A DNA stretch of 64,000 bases from Craspedostauros australis (Eukaryota > Bacillariophyta > Bacillariophyceae > Mastogloiales > Achnanthaceae). The translations under genes and the position numbers were made by a program. How positions within the stretch are numbered: the first letter of the stretch is position 1; each line of letters opens with the position of its first letter. Positions 40,259 to 49,993 of this stretch are shown piece after piece. The stretch spans positions 62,001 through 126,000 of the forward strand of contig JAMXDE010000042.1 of assembly GCA_026770025.1 (NCBI GenBank), given 5' to 3'. The notes beneath the pieces are model-generated. The model was given only the letters and a program-made list of their open reading frames with translations. It was not told the DNA's origin and ran no database searches.

Positions 40259-42526
40259 TTACTCCTTGACGTCCATGGCGTCTTTGCTGCCTGTTGGGGG
40301 TCCTTCGGGAAGCGGGGACAGAGCCGCAGATGGGAAGACGAACGAGCCGTCCTTGGCCGTGATTGGCATTTCCACGTCGTGGAGAGCTGTGGGATCGGTG
40401 GCGAACTGGTGAGGTCTGGCCGCTTTGGTGCGAGCCGTCGTGGACATCGCATGCCCCGCGAATTCCACCTGTTGGTGCAGGGAGATGTCCGCGAAGGTGG
40501 CCAGAGTATTGGACCCCACTGTGTGGTTGTCACCGGTTTGGTTTTTCGGGATGTTGTCGAGATCGATCTCTATCTTGAGAAGTGGAATCCGTTTAGCTCG
40601 GCCTTCTTCGTCGACAGCGCCTTTCCACCCCATGTCTTCTGCTAGGACGGAGTTCATTGCCTCGACATCGGAGTGCAGAACGCTCTGGGCTATCTCCGTG
40701 TATTCCTCGATCTCGTCCTCGTCGACCCCGGTGACGAAACCGGTGGCCCAGTCTTCTGTGAAGTTGTCCGTGTCGGCCCACCCGGAGGGTGTAAACCAGT
40801 GATGGCAGTTGCCTCCTAGAAGCTTGAGGCAGAGGAAAGGGAGCTTGGAGATAACCTCCTGTGCCTCAACCTGGCGATCCTCGTGGTAGACGAAGTTGGT
40901 GCGGAAGGGGTCTGCTCTGTCCGTATCTACCGACACGAAGAGGGCGTACTCTGGATTCGCAAACGATCGAAAATTCATGATCACTTCGCGGAGAGAGACC
41001 AGATAGACAGACATCGGGACGTCGAGCTCTTGGATCGACTCCACTCCTTGGGAAAGCATCCGGGTCTCGAATTTGTGTTGGGCCTTCGCCATGTATTCGA
41101 GTCCGAGGAGCTTTCTTGGAGAGGGGACGAAGCGGGGATCCAACGCGTCTGGCATGAAGCGGAGTTGCTTGCCTAGAACCAGACTGGCGCCTTTCTCGTT
41201 GAATATACGCTTCATCGCTGCGCGGCACTCCTTGGCTTTGGAGTGGCCGCACATGACATGGGCTGCTCGCTGACGGTCCTTGAAGTCCTTGCGTTTCACT
41301 TGACGCCCTGAGCGGAGACGGATTTCCTTGAGTCGAATTTCAATTTCCATAACACCTTTGACCTTGCTGTGGCCACCTATGACCTCTGCCAGGTCGCGGT
41401 TGTTTGTGGTGCTGTGGCTGCCGAATAGCCATCCTGCGGAGACGATCGTCTTCTCCTGGATCGCCGAGGGTTTCATCTGGATGCCTTCGTCGATGAGGGT
41501 GCCGTCGTCCTTGAAGGAGTCGAAATCCTTTTTGTGGGCGAGAAGAACGCGGGTGAAGATGGTGTTGCCTGTGCGTGCGTATAGGTTCTCCACAAACAGT
41601 TTCACTGTTTCTCTGGATTCCCATTTTCCGTCTCTCTTGGACCACGGTCTGGTGGTGCCGTGGTGCCATGACATGAATTTTGCCTTGACATCATTTTGGA
41701 AAATGAAGTCCACGACGACGTTGAGGCTTTCGATTGCTTGTGCTGGGGCGGTCTTATCTCCGTCTCGGGGGGCAGGGAGACGCAGGTCGACAAAGGTTCG
41801 GTGGAAGTCTGACAGAGCGTTATTGACAGAATCCCTGGTCTTTTCGACTGCCTCTCTTCGGAGGTAGAGCATCTCTGTTTTCTTTTGCTTCTTCTTCTCA
41901 GCGGGGTTGGGGGATATGGCTTTCTCTCCTTCCAGGTTATCGATGTCGATGTGCTTGTCTTTCATGAACACAAGACGTGCGGCGACCCACCCTGCAGACT
42001 CGTGAGTCTCGCGGACCCGACCTCTCTTCCACATGGATGTGAATAGGTTGTCGGTCTTGATGAGCCGGAGGTAGAGGGCGATCGTGCGGTCATTGTCGTT
42101 GGGGTCGAGTTTGTGTTGGATGGCTTTCTCAAAGATGTCGGACCATTGTGTAACGTTTACGAACGGGGGGTTCCCTGCCAGCCCTTTGACAAACTTTGTG
42201 GCGTCGTGAATTGTGTCACCTTCGCCGAAGAGTTCTGTGAAGGGGTTGACCAGTCGCGTCGCGAAGTTTCGCTCCTTGAGCATTTTCCGCCATTGTTGCT
42301 CCAACGCATGGCTCCACAGCCATCCGTCCTTGGTGCTGGAATTTTTTGCTGTGGGCGTGTCTGAGCCGGTCATTTCGACCTCCCCGTTGCCCTGAGGGTC
42401 GTTCGAGGGCGCGGTTTGGACAGGAGGGAGTAGAGCTTTGGCTGGAGGCTTGCCTGGCGGCGGTGGGGGGATCGGGGCCATGGTGTCGGCTTTGTGATCA
42501 CGGTCACTACGTTTTTGTTTCGCCAT
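40259..42526 (-). CDS. LINE ORF1 protein (755 aa)
   Basis: The first ORF of the LINE. A proline-rich basic N-terminus (residues 1-45) is followed by a largely helical, Lys/Glu/Asp-rich protein with segments such as HALEQQWRKMLKERNFATRL and LPFLCLKLLGGNCHHWFTP, and an Asp/Glu-rich region at about 630-650. I find no CCHC knuckle, RRM or leucine zipper, the usual ORF1 nucleic-acid-binding modules, so function is inferred only from position. It is much longer than most ORF1 proteins. No interrupting stop is seen. The spacing to ORF2 is about 0.74 kb. Confidence 0.8.
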   Translation of the reverse strand: MAKQKRSDRDHKADTMAPIPPPPPGKPPAKALLPPVQTAPSNDPQGNGEVEMTGSDTPTAKNSSTKDGWLWSHALEQQWRKMLKERNFATRLVNPFTELFGEGDTIHDATKFVKGLAGNPPFVNVTQWSDIFEKAIQHKLDPNDNDRTIALYLRLIKTDNLFTSMWKRGRVRETHESAGWVAARLVFMKDKHIDIDNLEGEKAISPNPAEKKKQKKTEMLYLRREAVEKTRDSVNNALSDFHRTFVDLRLPAPRDGDKTAPAQAIESLNVVVDFIFQNDVKAKFMSWHHGTTRPWSKRDGKWESRETVKLFVENLYARTGNTIFTRVLLAHKKDFDSFKDDGTLIDEGIQMKPSAIQEKTIVSAGWLFGSHSTTNNRDLAEVIGGHSKVKGVMEIEIRLKEIRLRSGRQVKRKDFKDRQRAAHVMCGHSKAKECRAAMKRIFNEKGASLVLGKQLRFMPDALDPRFVPSPRKLLGLEYMAKAQHKFETRMLSQGVESIQELDVPMSVYLVSLREVIMNFRSFANPEYALFVSVDTDRADPFRTNFVYHEDRQVEAQEVISKLPFLCLKLLGGNCHHWFTPSGWADTDNFTEDWATGFVTGVDEDEIEEYTEIAQSVLHSDVEAMNSVLAEDMGWKGAVDEEGRAKRIPLLKIEIDLDNIPKNQTGDNHTVGSNTLATFADISLHQQVEFAGHAMSTTARTKAARPHQFATDPTALHDVEMPITAKDGSFVFPSAALSPLPEGPPTGSKDAMDVKE

Positions 42527-42634
42527 TGTCGGGGTTTCGCTCCCGGTACTGGTTTAACGTGTTCTACGTAAGAGTTTTTGTACCAGTTCTACGTACGTCT
42601 TCAACAGGGGAAGGGTCACGAGACTGTTTTTTTT

Positions 42635-42649
42635 AGGATAGTGTTTCTA
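42635..42649. repeat. LINE target-site duplication, right copy
   Basis: AGGATAGTGTTTCTA, perfect match to 33940-33954. It ends two bases before the stop codon of the ankyrin-BTB gene (minus strand). Confidence 0.95.
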
Positions 42650-42651
42650 CT

Positions 42652-44475
42652 TCAATTATCGTTCTTGGCGTCGGCCTCATCGTCGATCGTGCCGCGTGTT
42701 TTGATGGAGCGCACAAACTCGAGCAACGCCTTTCGATCCATGTACGACGCCAACTTCGCACTCTCTTCTCCATCTAACATTCCATACAGCTCCATCATGG
42801 ACATTTCACTGTACCTATCATCCACCCCACAGTTTGGGATTCCGTCCTTGCGGATTGCACTGATCTCTCTCATCAAATCGGCATACTCACATAATTCCAT
42901 GAAGCTCGGGTGATCAAACAGAGCGTTCCCAGTTGCAGATGTCATATTCATTGCCGCATCTCGTAGCATCATGCAATTGCTTTGATCGGCGAATAATAGC
43001 AGATCAACCATTGTATCCTCTGCCAGGTGCTTGCGGATCAGCTCGGCCTCGACGACCAGCTTGAGTCTCCAGAAACCGAACTTGTCGGCCACAAGGATCA
43101 CTTGTTGCAGATCATCTTGTGTGGTCATGCCAGGACTGCCATCGTCACCAATGTGATTGTTGAACGATGTTTCACCTGAATAGATGCATTGAAGGACGTA
43201 TCGGACGTGTTTAGCATCAAACTCGATGAGCGGGATGGTGACTCGAGTGGAAACGGATGACTCCACATCGGTTGGAAGCTGATGGTGGATTCCAGAATCG
43301 ATGAGCGACTTGATGGACGGAACAGTGACCAACAAGACACCGCAGTTTGCCTTGATGGGTTGCTGTTCGTCATCTCGGCCGCACAGGAACGTGATGTCCG
43401 CCGTGGTGTCGGTATGAAGAGCGTCGAGTCGGTCTTGGCCGATGCCAACGTTGATGTTGGTGTTTGGGGGGCTGGAGGGTTGGTTATCTTGAGATGGCAC
43501 TGCGTCTGCGGGAGCGCTTGTATCCATATCTGGTTGGCTTTGTCGGCATGCTTGCAGTTGAGAGTGTAGGTAGAGGGAATGCTTCGCAAAGAATTTGATG
43601 ATGTTGATGCGATCTTCTGCTTCGGCCTTGTCCAGGGGCGTTTGGTTGTTGTCGTTCAAGATGGTGATGTCGGCGCTGCCCGATTCCATCAAGGCTTTCA
43701 CAACATCCAAATGGCCTTTGCGACATGCGTAGTGAAGGGGCGTGTCTCCATCTCTGTTTTTCACGTTGATCTTTGCTCCGCCTGCCTCTATCACATGCTT
43801 CGCAAAGTCAGCATCGCCCTGGTGGCATGCGAAATGAAGAGGAGTATCTCCAACTCTGTCGCGGATGTCGACGCTGGCGCTACCCCACACGATTAGGTAT
43901 TTTGCGCTGTCCAAATGGCCATTTCGACACGCTTCCAGAAGAGGAGTGGCTCCATCATTGTTTTCAACATTGACCTCGGCGTTGCATGATTGGATTAGAT
44001 GCTTCACAATGTCCAAATGGCCATTCTGGCATGCGTGAAAAAGGGCAGTATTCCCATTATTATCTCCAATGTGGGCATCGGCTCCGCTTGAATGAAGATG
44101 CTTCACAACAGCCAAATGGCCATTCCGGCATGCGTGAAGAAGAGGAGTGGCTCCAGCGCCGTTTTCAACTTCGACAGTGGCACTGTCTAATTGAATGAGG
44201 TAAACTGCACACGCCAAATTGCCCTGCAGACACGCAAAGTGAAGCGGGGTGTCTCCATTGGCATCTTGGGCGTTGGCATTGGCGATGCTCGATTTAACCA
44301 GGTATTCCGCAACTTCCCACTTGCACGAGATGCATGCGAAATGGAGAGGAGTGGCACCATTCCATCCCGTGAACTTCCCATTTGCACTTGGATTCTGACT
44401 CTTCCATGCCCTCAGTACCTCCATGTCTCCCACCATGGCAGCAGCAAAAAGCTGCGCGTTGGAAACAGTCGTCAT
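42652..44475 (-). CDS. Ankyrin-repeat/BTB domain protein (607 aa)
   Basis: I start at ATG 44475 (MTTVSNAQLFAAAMVGDMEV), because the 31 extra residues possible from 44568 are Asn/Gln/Thr-rich leader-like. Eight or nine ankyrin repeats follow (TPLHFACISC, TPLHFACLQG, TPLLHACRNG, TALFHACQNG, TPLLEACRNG, TPLHFACHQG, TPLHYACRKG). After a Pro/Ser/Asn linker comes a BTB/POZ-like domain at about 350-470 (TTADITFLCGRDDEQ, IKANCGVLLVTVPSIKSLI, VRYVLQCIYSGET) and a helical C-terminal BACK-like part. Ankyrin-BTB proteins often serve as substrate adaptors of CUL3 ubiquitin ligases; that role is inference. A full-length LINE is inserted 17 bp beyond the stop, so the original 3' UTR is displaced by 8.7 kb. 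Confidence 0.85.
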   Translation of the reverse strand: MTTVSNAQLFAAAMVGDMEVLRAWKSQNPSANGKFTGWNGATPLHFACISCKWEVAEYLVKSSIANANAQDANGDTPLHFACLQGNLACAVYLIQLDSATVEVENGAGATPLLHACRNGHLAVVKHLHSSGADAHIGDNNGNTALFHACQNGHLDIVKHLIQSCNAEVNVENNDGATPLLEACRNGHLDSAKYLIVWGSASVDIRDRVGDTPLHFACHQGDADFAKHVIEAGGAKINVKNRDGDTPLHYACRKGHLDVVKALMESGSADITILNDNNQTPLDKAEAEDRINIIKFFAKHSLYLHSQLQACRQSQPDMDTSAPADAVPSQDNQPSSPPNTNINVGIGQDRLDALHTDTTADITFLCGRDDEQQPIKANCGVLLVTVPSIKSLIDSGIHHQLPTDVESSVSTRVTIPLIEFDAKHVRYVLQCIYSGETSFNNHIGDDGSPGMTTQDDLQQVILVADKFGFWRLKLVVEAELIRKHLAEDTMVDLLLFADQSNCMMLRDAAMNMTSATGNALFDHPSFMELCEYADLMREISAIRKDGIPNCGVDDRYSEMSMMELYGMLDGEESAKLASYMDRKALLEFVRSIKTRGTIDDEADAKNDN

Positions 44476-45513
44476 GATGATGACGACGCGAGCAACTCGT
44501 GAATGTTTGTTATGTGTTTGAAGGTTGTGGTTGTTGGTTGTTGGTTGTTGAGAACGGGCGTTTGTCACTCCAACGATGGGTACCCGTATGATAACAGTGA
44601 CCGTCAGCTCTCTTGGTCTGTTGCTGTTTCAGCAATCACATCACGATGAACGCAAACGACCCGAAGACGGAGGCGATGAGCATGTGTGAGTTGATGAATG
44701 TCACAAGAGGACCCAAAGAGAATCGAACCAAACAACAAAGGCAATCCGTCAGATGCACCTTCGGCATACACCTGCGGAGATATGCAACGATCCGACAGCA
44801 AAACCGACTTAGGTTCAGTCCTCTCCAGCACTCTCTCACCTTCTTGGTTGGGATCGCTTGTGGTTGACGGCTGATCTTGATTCTCATGCACGAGTTTGAT
44901 TTGTGTGGTGTGTATGTATGATGGGTGAAAGTGGGTGTGGCCTCTTCCTTTCTCTCTCTCTCTCTCTTCTGTGTTGTGGCTGCTTTCTGTTTCCCATGGT
45001 CGCACCCCCAGATCTCAGGTGTCAACAGAAGCAACAAACAAGATCTCTTCACCAGTACACGCATCCGACAGTCATTCTGTTGTTCTTCGTGATTCGACTC
45101 ATGCGAATAAAAATGAAACATACCGGGACCGGATGAATCTCATCATGGCAAGCAACGAACAGAACGCGACAAGGCAACAAGTCATGGTCGCTGCGAGAAG
45201 CGGACGATACGAAGATGTTCAAGTGGAGATCACGCCCCACGCACGTCATGGTCGAAGACGGGTGAATACAGTCACTGCCACCCACCACAATGAGAGAGCG
45301 CATCGAATCCCAGGTCGATGCGAGCTTGACGCGCGCAGTGGCATTCATCAATGCGCTCCACTCGTGCTGATTCAGACAATGTGGAAGACAAGTAACAGTG
45401 AATATCTATTGGTTTCAGGCACTGGCGGCCATGACAGCGCATCTAGCTATGACGGGACTCATGTTGCCGCATTTCGTGCGTGTCGTCTCGATCGACGCAT
45501 GAGCGATGATCTC
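44476..45513. other. Intergenic region, possible ankyrin remnant
   Basis: Includes the ankyrin-BTB 5' flank, with a TTGTTGGTTGTTGG tract and a TC-rich run (TCTCTCTCTCTCTCT, 44954-44968). On the plus strand a frame at 45145-45240 encodes NATRQQVMVAARSGRYEDVQ, which resembles the first helix pair of an ankyrin repeat, but no repeat follows. It may be a small decayed gene; support is weak. Confidence 0.35.
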
Positions 45514-47046
45514 TTAGGCTAATATCATGCCGTTTGAGGCCACGTCGCTGCTGCTGTCGCTGCAATCGTCGTCGTCGTAGGAGGAGGAGGAGGAATCCCG
45601 GACCGGCGGCAGCGGTGAGGTCGCGACGACCATGACGCGGGCCGTGGGGTCGTGCTGGTGGTTGGCACTCGTGCATTGGCTGGCGCTGATGGTTTCCGTC
45701 GCTGCGTCAATGTACTTGAGATCCTCCCCGTCCATGGGGACGTTGCCGACGGATGTGATGGCGAATCTCTGCGCTCGTAGGGCGGCTCGATGCCTCGAAG
45801 TAACGACGAGGGTGACGACGATCAAGATGCAGGCGACGATGATGGCCACGATCATGATTGCCATCTGGGCGTTGTTGTTCTTTGACTTGGAGCGCCCTCC
45901 GATCGTCTCGCCGCTGTTGGCGCCGTTGATTCCACCCCGGCTGCTTTCATCCAGCTCGACTAGGCTCTTGCTGATGTAGACGGCCATGTTGCCCTTCTGG
46001 ACGACACCGCGGGCATCCATCTCGGAATCAAGATCGGCCGTGCCCGAGGTCTGGAAGTACTTGGTCAGGGAGTCCTCCAAATCTTGTTTAGTCGTTTGTA
46101 CCCTGCCGTCGAACTTGCCTGTTCCGGATGTATCCACACGCAGACGAATCGTGTTGTCGTCGCCGTCCTGCAGCATGCGATTGTTGTTGTCGCCAACTTG
46201 ATCGGCGGAGAGGAGCTGGCCGTCGGCGATGATGTTGGAGGTTGCGTCGACGGCACCAGACAGATATCCGAGGCTCTCATCGCTCGCGAGATGGTTCTTG
46301 ATGACGCGTGGGATGACGATCTCCATGAGGTTCGTGATTCGGACGACCTGCGTCGTGCGCCCGGAACTGAGGCGGCTGGATTCCGATGCGTCTTCATCTT
46401 CAAGCTGCAGAGTCATCAGGAAGGTCATGTCCGGGATCGGAACCGAGGATGGTTGGTTCGTCAATGCCTGATCGGCCTGAGCCGTGTCCTCGTCTGGTGT
46501 GGGCGACGCCGTTGGCGTGTCCGCGTCGGTTGTGGTAGTGCTTGCTGTTGTCGTTGTGGTGGTCTCCGCGGCAGTGGTCGCAACAGTGGTGGTGGTGGCC
46601 TCAGTGGTAGCTTGCGTCGTCTGCTCAGCTGTGGTCGTCGTTGTTGCTGTTGTTGCGGCTGCCGTCGTAGTGGTAGTTGCAGCAGCGGTTGTGGTCGCAG
46701 CCGTCGTGGTCGCAGCCGCTGTGGTTGTCGTCTGACCAGCAGAATCATCGGGCGAACCTGTTGGGATCTCGGTGAGGGTCGGCGTCGGTGCCGAGGTTGG
46801 GATTCTGGTTGGCCGCTTGGAGGTGGTGCGTGCCGTTGGCGAGGATGTCGGTGCCACTGTTGGGGGGCTGGTCGGACTTGACGTCTTCTTTTTGCTCACC
46901 TTCTTCTTGTTCTTCTGCTTGTCCTTCGTCTTTTGCGGCGCGGCATGAGCCATCTTGATGCCCAACTGTGAATCCAGTAGTAACATCAGCAGCATCGACA
47001 TCAGTAGGCAGCTTTGCTGCCACGAGAAGGTCCTTGAGATCGTCAT
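45514..47046 (-). CDS. Mucin-like type I membrane protein with Thr-rich ectodomain
   Basis: 510 residues. Signal peptide 1-34 (cleavage likely AHA-APQ), a Lys-rich stretch, then P-T-S-x-P-T type repeats (SPTSPPTVAPTSSPTA) and about 80 residues of almost pure Thr/Ala (105-185), an obvious O-glycosylation target. A folded ectodomain (about 205-375) follows, of unknown type, with hydrophobic strands MTFLMTLQLEDED and VVRITNLMEIVIPRVI. One membrane span lies at about 395-415 (MAIMIVAIIVACILIVVTLV). The cytosolic tail (95 residues) ends in a Ser/Asp-rich acidic cluster SSSSSYDDDDCSDSSSD. P-T-x-x-P-T ectodomains are frequent in diatom surface and adhesive proteins; a cell-surface role is inference. 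The Thr-rich part consists of degenerate ACN/GCN triplets prone to slippage. Confidence 0.8.
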   Translation of the reverse strand: MTISRTFSWQQSCLLMSMLLMLLLDSQLGIKMAHAAPQKTKDKQKNKKKVSKKKTSSPTSPPTVAPTSSPTARTTSKRPTRIPTSAPTPTLTEIPTGSPDDSAGQTTTTAAATTTAATTTAAATTTTTAAATTATTTTTAEQTTQATTEATTTTVATTAAETTTTTTASTTTTDADTPTASPTPDEDTAQADQALTNQPSSVPIPDMTFLMTLQLEDEDASESSRLSSGRTTQVVRITNLMEIVIPRVIKNHLASDESLGYLSGAVDATSNIIADGQLLSADQVGDNNNRMLQDGDDNTIRLRVDTSGTGKFDGRVQTTKQDLEDSLTKYFQTSGTADLDSEMDARGVVQKGNMAVYISKSLVELDESSRGGINGANSGETIGGRSKSKNNNAQMAIMIVAIIVACILIVVTLVVTSRHRAALRAQRFAITSVGNVPMDGEDLKYIDAATETISASQCTSANHQHDPTARVMVVATSPLPPVRDSSSSSYDDDDCSDSSSDVASNGMILA

Positions 47047-49108
47047 TGCGTAATTGGTCTGTATTATTTGTTTGTGTCTGTGTGGCTGGGCCTGCGGCTG
47101 CGAGTGTGTTTGCTTCTGCTTGAGTACGTTGTCGTCTCAGAGTATCGTCGATGGAAGGAAGCTTAGTTGGGATTGTGCGAATGTGAGATGGGGCTGCGAA
47201 AATGTATCGATCGATCAATCAGTCGTCAACCAACGAGCGAGCGAACGAATCATTCAATGAATCGATCGGTCAATTTGATGTGTGCGGAAACGGAAGCTGT
47301 TTCAGTATTGTGCGAGTATGAGTATCGTAGTAATAGATGACTGGCTGTCCCAATGGAAAGGAACTGAAGAGAGGCGTGGTATGATTGTACAAGTTGTCAG
47401 TGCCAGTACAATAACTCGTATGGTGTGTCGGAACTGTTGGCGGATTTGCACGAGGTTTTGGGGTGATGTGGTTGTGTTTGAGTTTGGGCGGCGTGTGGGA
47501 CCTGATAATTGTGGCGCTCTCTGAAAATGTGAACGCTTCACTTTCTTTGGAACCTGGGGGACATCCACAAGACTCCCTCTTGCGTTTAAATTGGTTTGAA
47601 AGCAGTCCGACAAGATCGGCGGGCGTCAAGTTTCCTCGAAAACGTTAAATCTGGCTATGCGACTCTTGTAGTTGGGGTTTTTAGCCCACGACGGACAAAA
47701 GTGACTCTTGTTGGCGCAATCTCAACACGATAAAATCGTGCAACACCTGATTCCAAACGTCCGTTCGTTTGTCCCGGATTCAACTGTCGCCTTCGGTCAC
47801 GAATCAACACATGGGAATGTTCGTTGCGGGGATTTGGAACAAAATTCTTTCCAAATTTGTGTCTTGCGTTTGGCTTTCCCACTTCGCCCCATGCAGAAAC
47901 ATGAACCGTTGCCGCGCACCCTCACGAGGTCGTCCACGATTGGAGAAGTAGATTGTTTCGCCCCTCACAGCATACCAGCTCGTGCCAACACAACCACACA
48001 TGTAGCTCCCACATGAGAGGTGACACGATACGGAGCTGCGGCTTGTCCCACCCAGCGACGCGAAATCAGGTTCTGTGGCGTGGTTGAATTCTTAAATTTC
48101 TTCTTGGGCATGGCTGACATGGAGGAGCACGGTATGTGTCGCTGCTTTGATGTTTCTGCTGGATCATCTCACAAGCTTCACAGAGATCACATCGAGTGAT
48201 GGCATTGGTCGATGCCCGCCTTTTTGGCCGGGAAGAGCATGGGATGGCACGGGTGAAGCGGAGTAATGGGCACGAGCCTCTTGGATTCTTCGTTGACTTC
48301 GCACGGATCACGCGCATTGGCCTCATGGGTTGGCCATGAACAACGACAGAGGACACGCTACGACTATGGTACCATGCTTGGAGTTCAGATTCGCCTGGGT
48401 GATTGAGAATTGTTGACCCCAAGATAGATCAATCAGCAGATGCCGCATCTGGGCAGTCCCACAGAGATGAATGAACGAATCATCGACGAGGTCACGGGCG
48501 AACGAATCGCGAAAGATTGTTGGCTGCGATGGATTGGGGCACCTCCGAGAACCGTTGCGTTTCATGCTTGCACCTGCCGTCACTCTCCATCATCGTTGTT
48601 GCCACACACGTAGATACATTGCGTTGCGCCGCATTACATGGTATGTTGTGGTATCCAAGAGCAGTCGCTCTCTCGGTCTCTACCAGCATGCAGGAGTATG
48701 TGCAGAGAACTATTGTATGTTGGTTACCATTTCGTTACGCATGCTCGCTTCAGCCACAAGATATTGCTCCAGCCGCACACCGCGTCCCAACCCCTCATTG
48801 ATCTGGGCACTCAAGAGCGGGACAGTTCTGCCAAGATCTCCGTCTGCGCCGTCACTGCGACTCTGCTTTCCAAAACACCAGTGGATATGTTTACTCCATG
48901 AATACAAAGGCATTCAATACTCGCGCCATGAAGCTGGAGTGCTCATGCATACACTCCACATTCATGAAGATCGCGATGGCGGCATAAAATTGAATATATG
49001 GGGTAGCTGCTGCGTTCTGTTCCCTTGTTTTCGTTTGCTTTCGCAAATCGCGACAGGACCAATGGCAATTGTAGCAGAGCATTCCCATGCCAGAAATAAC
49101 GCTGCCGA
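47047..49108. other. 2-kb intergenic region
   Basis: It lies between two minus-strand genes and should hold the promoter of the mucin-like gene (just right of 47046) and the 3' end of the plastid-like gene. A degenerate ATCGATCGATCAATCAGTCG / GAGCGAGCGAACGAATC repeat lies at 47205-47270. Overlapping open frames of up to 300 codons near 48471-49394 are shadows without domain or consistent codon bias. Confidence 0.4.
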
Positions 49109-49993
49109 TCACGACATGCCCAGATGCAGCATGCCGGCCCACACAAGCAGCGACGTGAACATCGTCACGGCCGACACAGCGATCGTGCGGCGCGGCGCCC
49201 AAAGCCGCTGGCGATTCGCCTGTTCAATGATGCGACAGCCCACCTGCGTGAGACCCGTGGCGGCAGCGACGCGCATGCAGATGATGGCGCAGGCGGTCCT
49301 CCACGTCGATATGCGTGCCGGGATGAAGACCGCGCTGCGCAGGACTGTTAGCAACGCCGCACGCAGGGTCCATCCTTGCTGCGCGACGCGGTAGAGGCCG
49401 TGGGTGGAACCGAGGAAGGCCGTGAGGAGGTAGGCCAAGGCGAATCCTGGTCCCTGATCGCGGATGATCTCCGCGATTCTCGTTCGTTTTGTACTTGGGG
49501 ATGACGATGTGCTGCTGCTTGCACCAGCACCCGATGATGGTGATGACGCCGGCGACCTATCCGAGTGGAAACCGTTCGTCCACAGACGTGGTGTGACCAT
49601 CCAATCGCCGCGCGGCGCATCCGTCGGCTGGAACCGCGGTCCCCACGCACCAAAGTTCATCTTCTGCATCTTGTCATCCTCATTCTTCTTGAGTTCCTCA
49701 TACTGCTGGGCGGACATCCCGGACGGCACGTACGGTCCCTTGCCAGGAAAGAGCTCCGATCCTGGCGCTCGTTCATCCTCCTTCTTCAATCGCATGTTGC
49801 GCTGTGTCGTCCTGCGTGCGTGTGCGCGTTGGTTTGGTGCGCAGACATTGTTGCCGTGCAGATCCCTCTGTTGTTGGCAGATCCCATGTCGTTGCGTCCG
49901 CGACGAATGGAAGCATTGTACGTAGCTGTTCTCGCTGAGAACAACGGCGAGCACCAGAAGCAGTCCGGCGAGAATGGAAGTTGGAAAAGTCAT
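49109..49993 (-). CDS. Probable plastid-targeted membrane protein, function unknown
   Basis: 294 residues. A strong signal peptide (MTFPTSILAGLLLVLAVVLSENSYVQC, 1-27) is followed by F and a Ser/Arg/Gln-rich stretch (FHSSRTQRHGICQQQ), the look of an ASAFAP-like bipartite presequence in algae with secondary red plastids. The central part has a distinctive motif block (PGKGPYVPSGMSAQQYEELKK, FGAWGPRFQPTDAPRGDWM), then a Ser/Gly linker. The C-terminal 110 residues hold about three hydrophobic segments (FALAYLLTAFLGSTHGLY, ALLTVLRSAVFIP, AVTMFTSLLVWAGMLHLG). I recognise no named family. Plastid membrane location is inferred from the presequence. Confidence 0.7.
   Translation of the reverse strand: MTFPTSILAGLLLVLAVVLSENSYVQCFHSSRTQRHGICQQQRDLHGNNVCAPNQRAHARRTTQRNMRLKKEDERAPGSELFPGKGPYVPSGMSAQQYEELKKNEDDKMQKMNFGAWGPRFQPTDAPRGDWMVTPRLWTNGFHSDRSPASSPSSGAGASSSTSSSPSTKRTRIAEIIRDQGPGFALAYLLTAFLGSTHGLYRVAQQGWTLRAALLTVLRSAVFIPARISTWRTACAIICMRVAAATGLTQVGCRIIEQANRQRLWAPRRTIAVSAVTMFTSLLVWAGMLHLGMS

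Larger units (their letters stand above)
33955..42634 (-). mobile_element. Full-length APE-type LINE (8.68 kb)
   Basis: Bounded by a perfect 15-bp target-site duplication. On the minus strand: a 5' leader of about 108 bp beginning with an A-run, ORF1 (42526-40259), a 0.7-kb spacer containing an A-run, ORF2 with apurinic endonuclease, reverse transcriptase, RNase H and a terminal CCHC motif (39514 to 34060 after one frame change), and a short 3' UTR ending in TTATTATTATTAT. A TTA-type tail instead of poly(A), plus RNase H, points to the I/Tad/R1-like group of LINEs; I cannot assign a clade. The perfect duplication and near-intact genes indicate a young copy. A truncated relative with the same tail lies at 52390-53286. 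Confidence 0.93.

Noticed and set aside
44935-45522. 195-codon plus-strand frame as a gene
   Set aside because: Only one ankyrin-like helix pair is visible and the rest has no domain; described as a possible remnant instead.
48471-49394. 307-codon plus-strand frame
   Set aside because: It overlaps the plastid-like gene antisense and lacks domains; the minus-strand gene explains the open frame.
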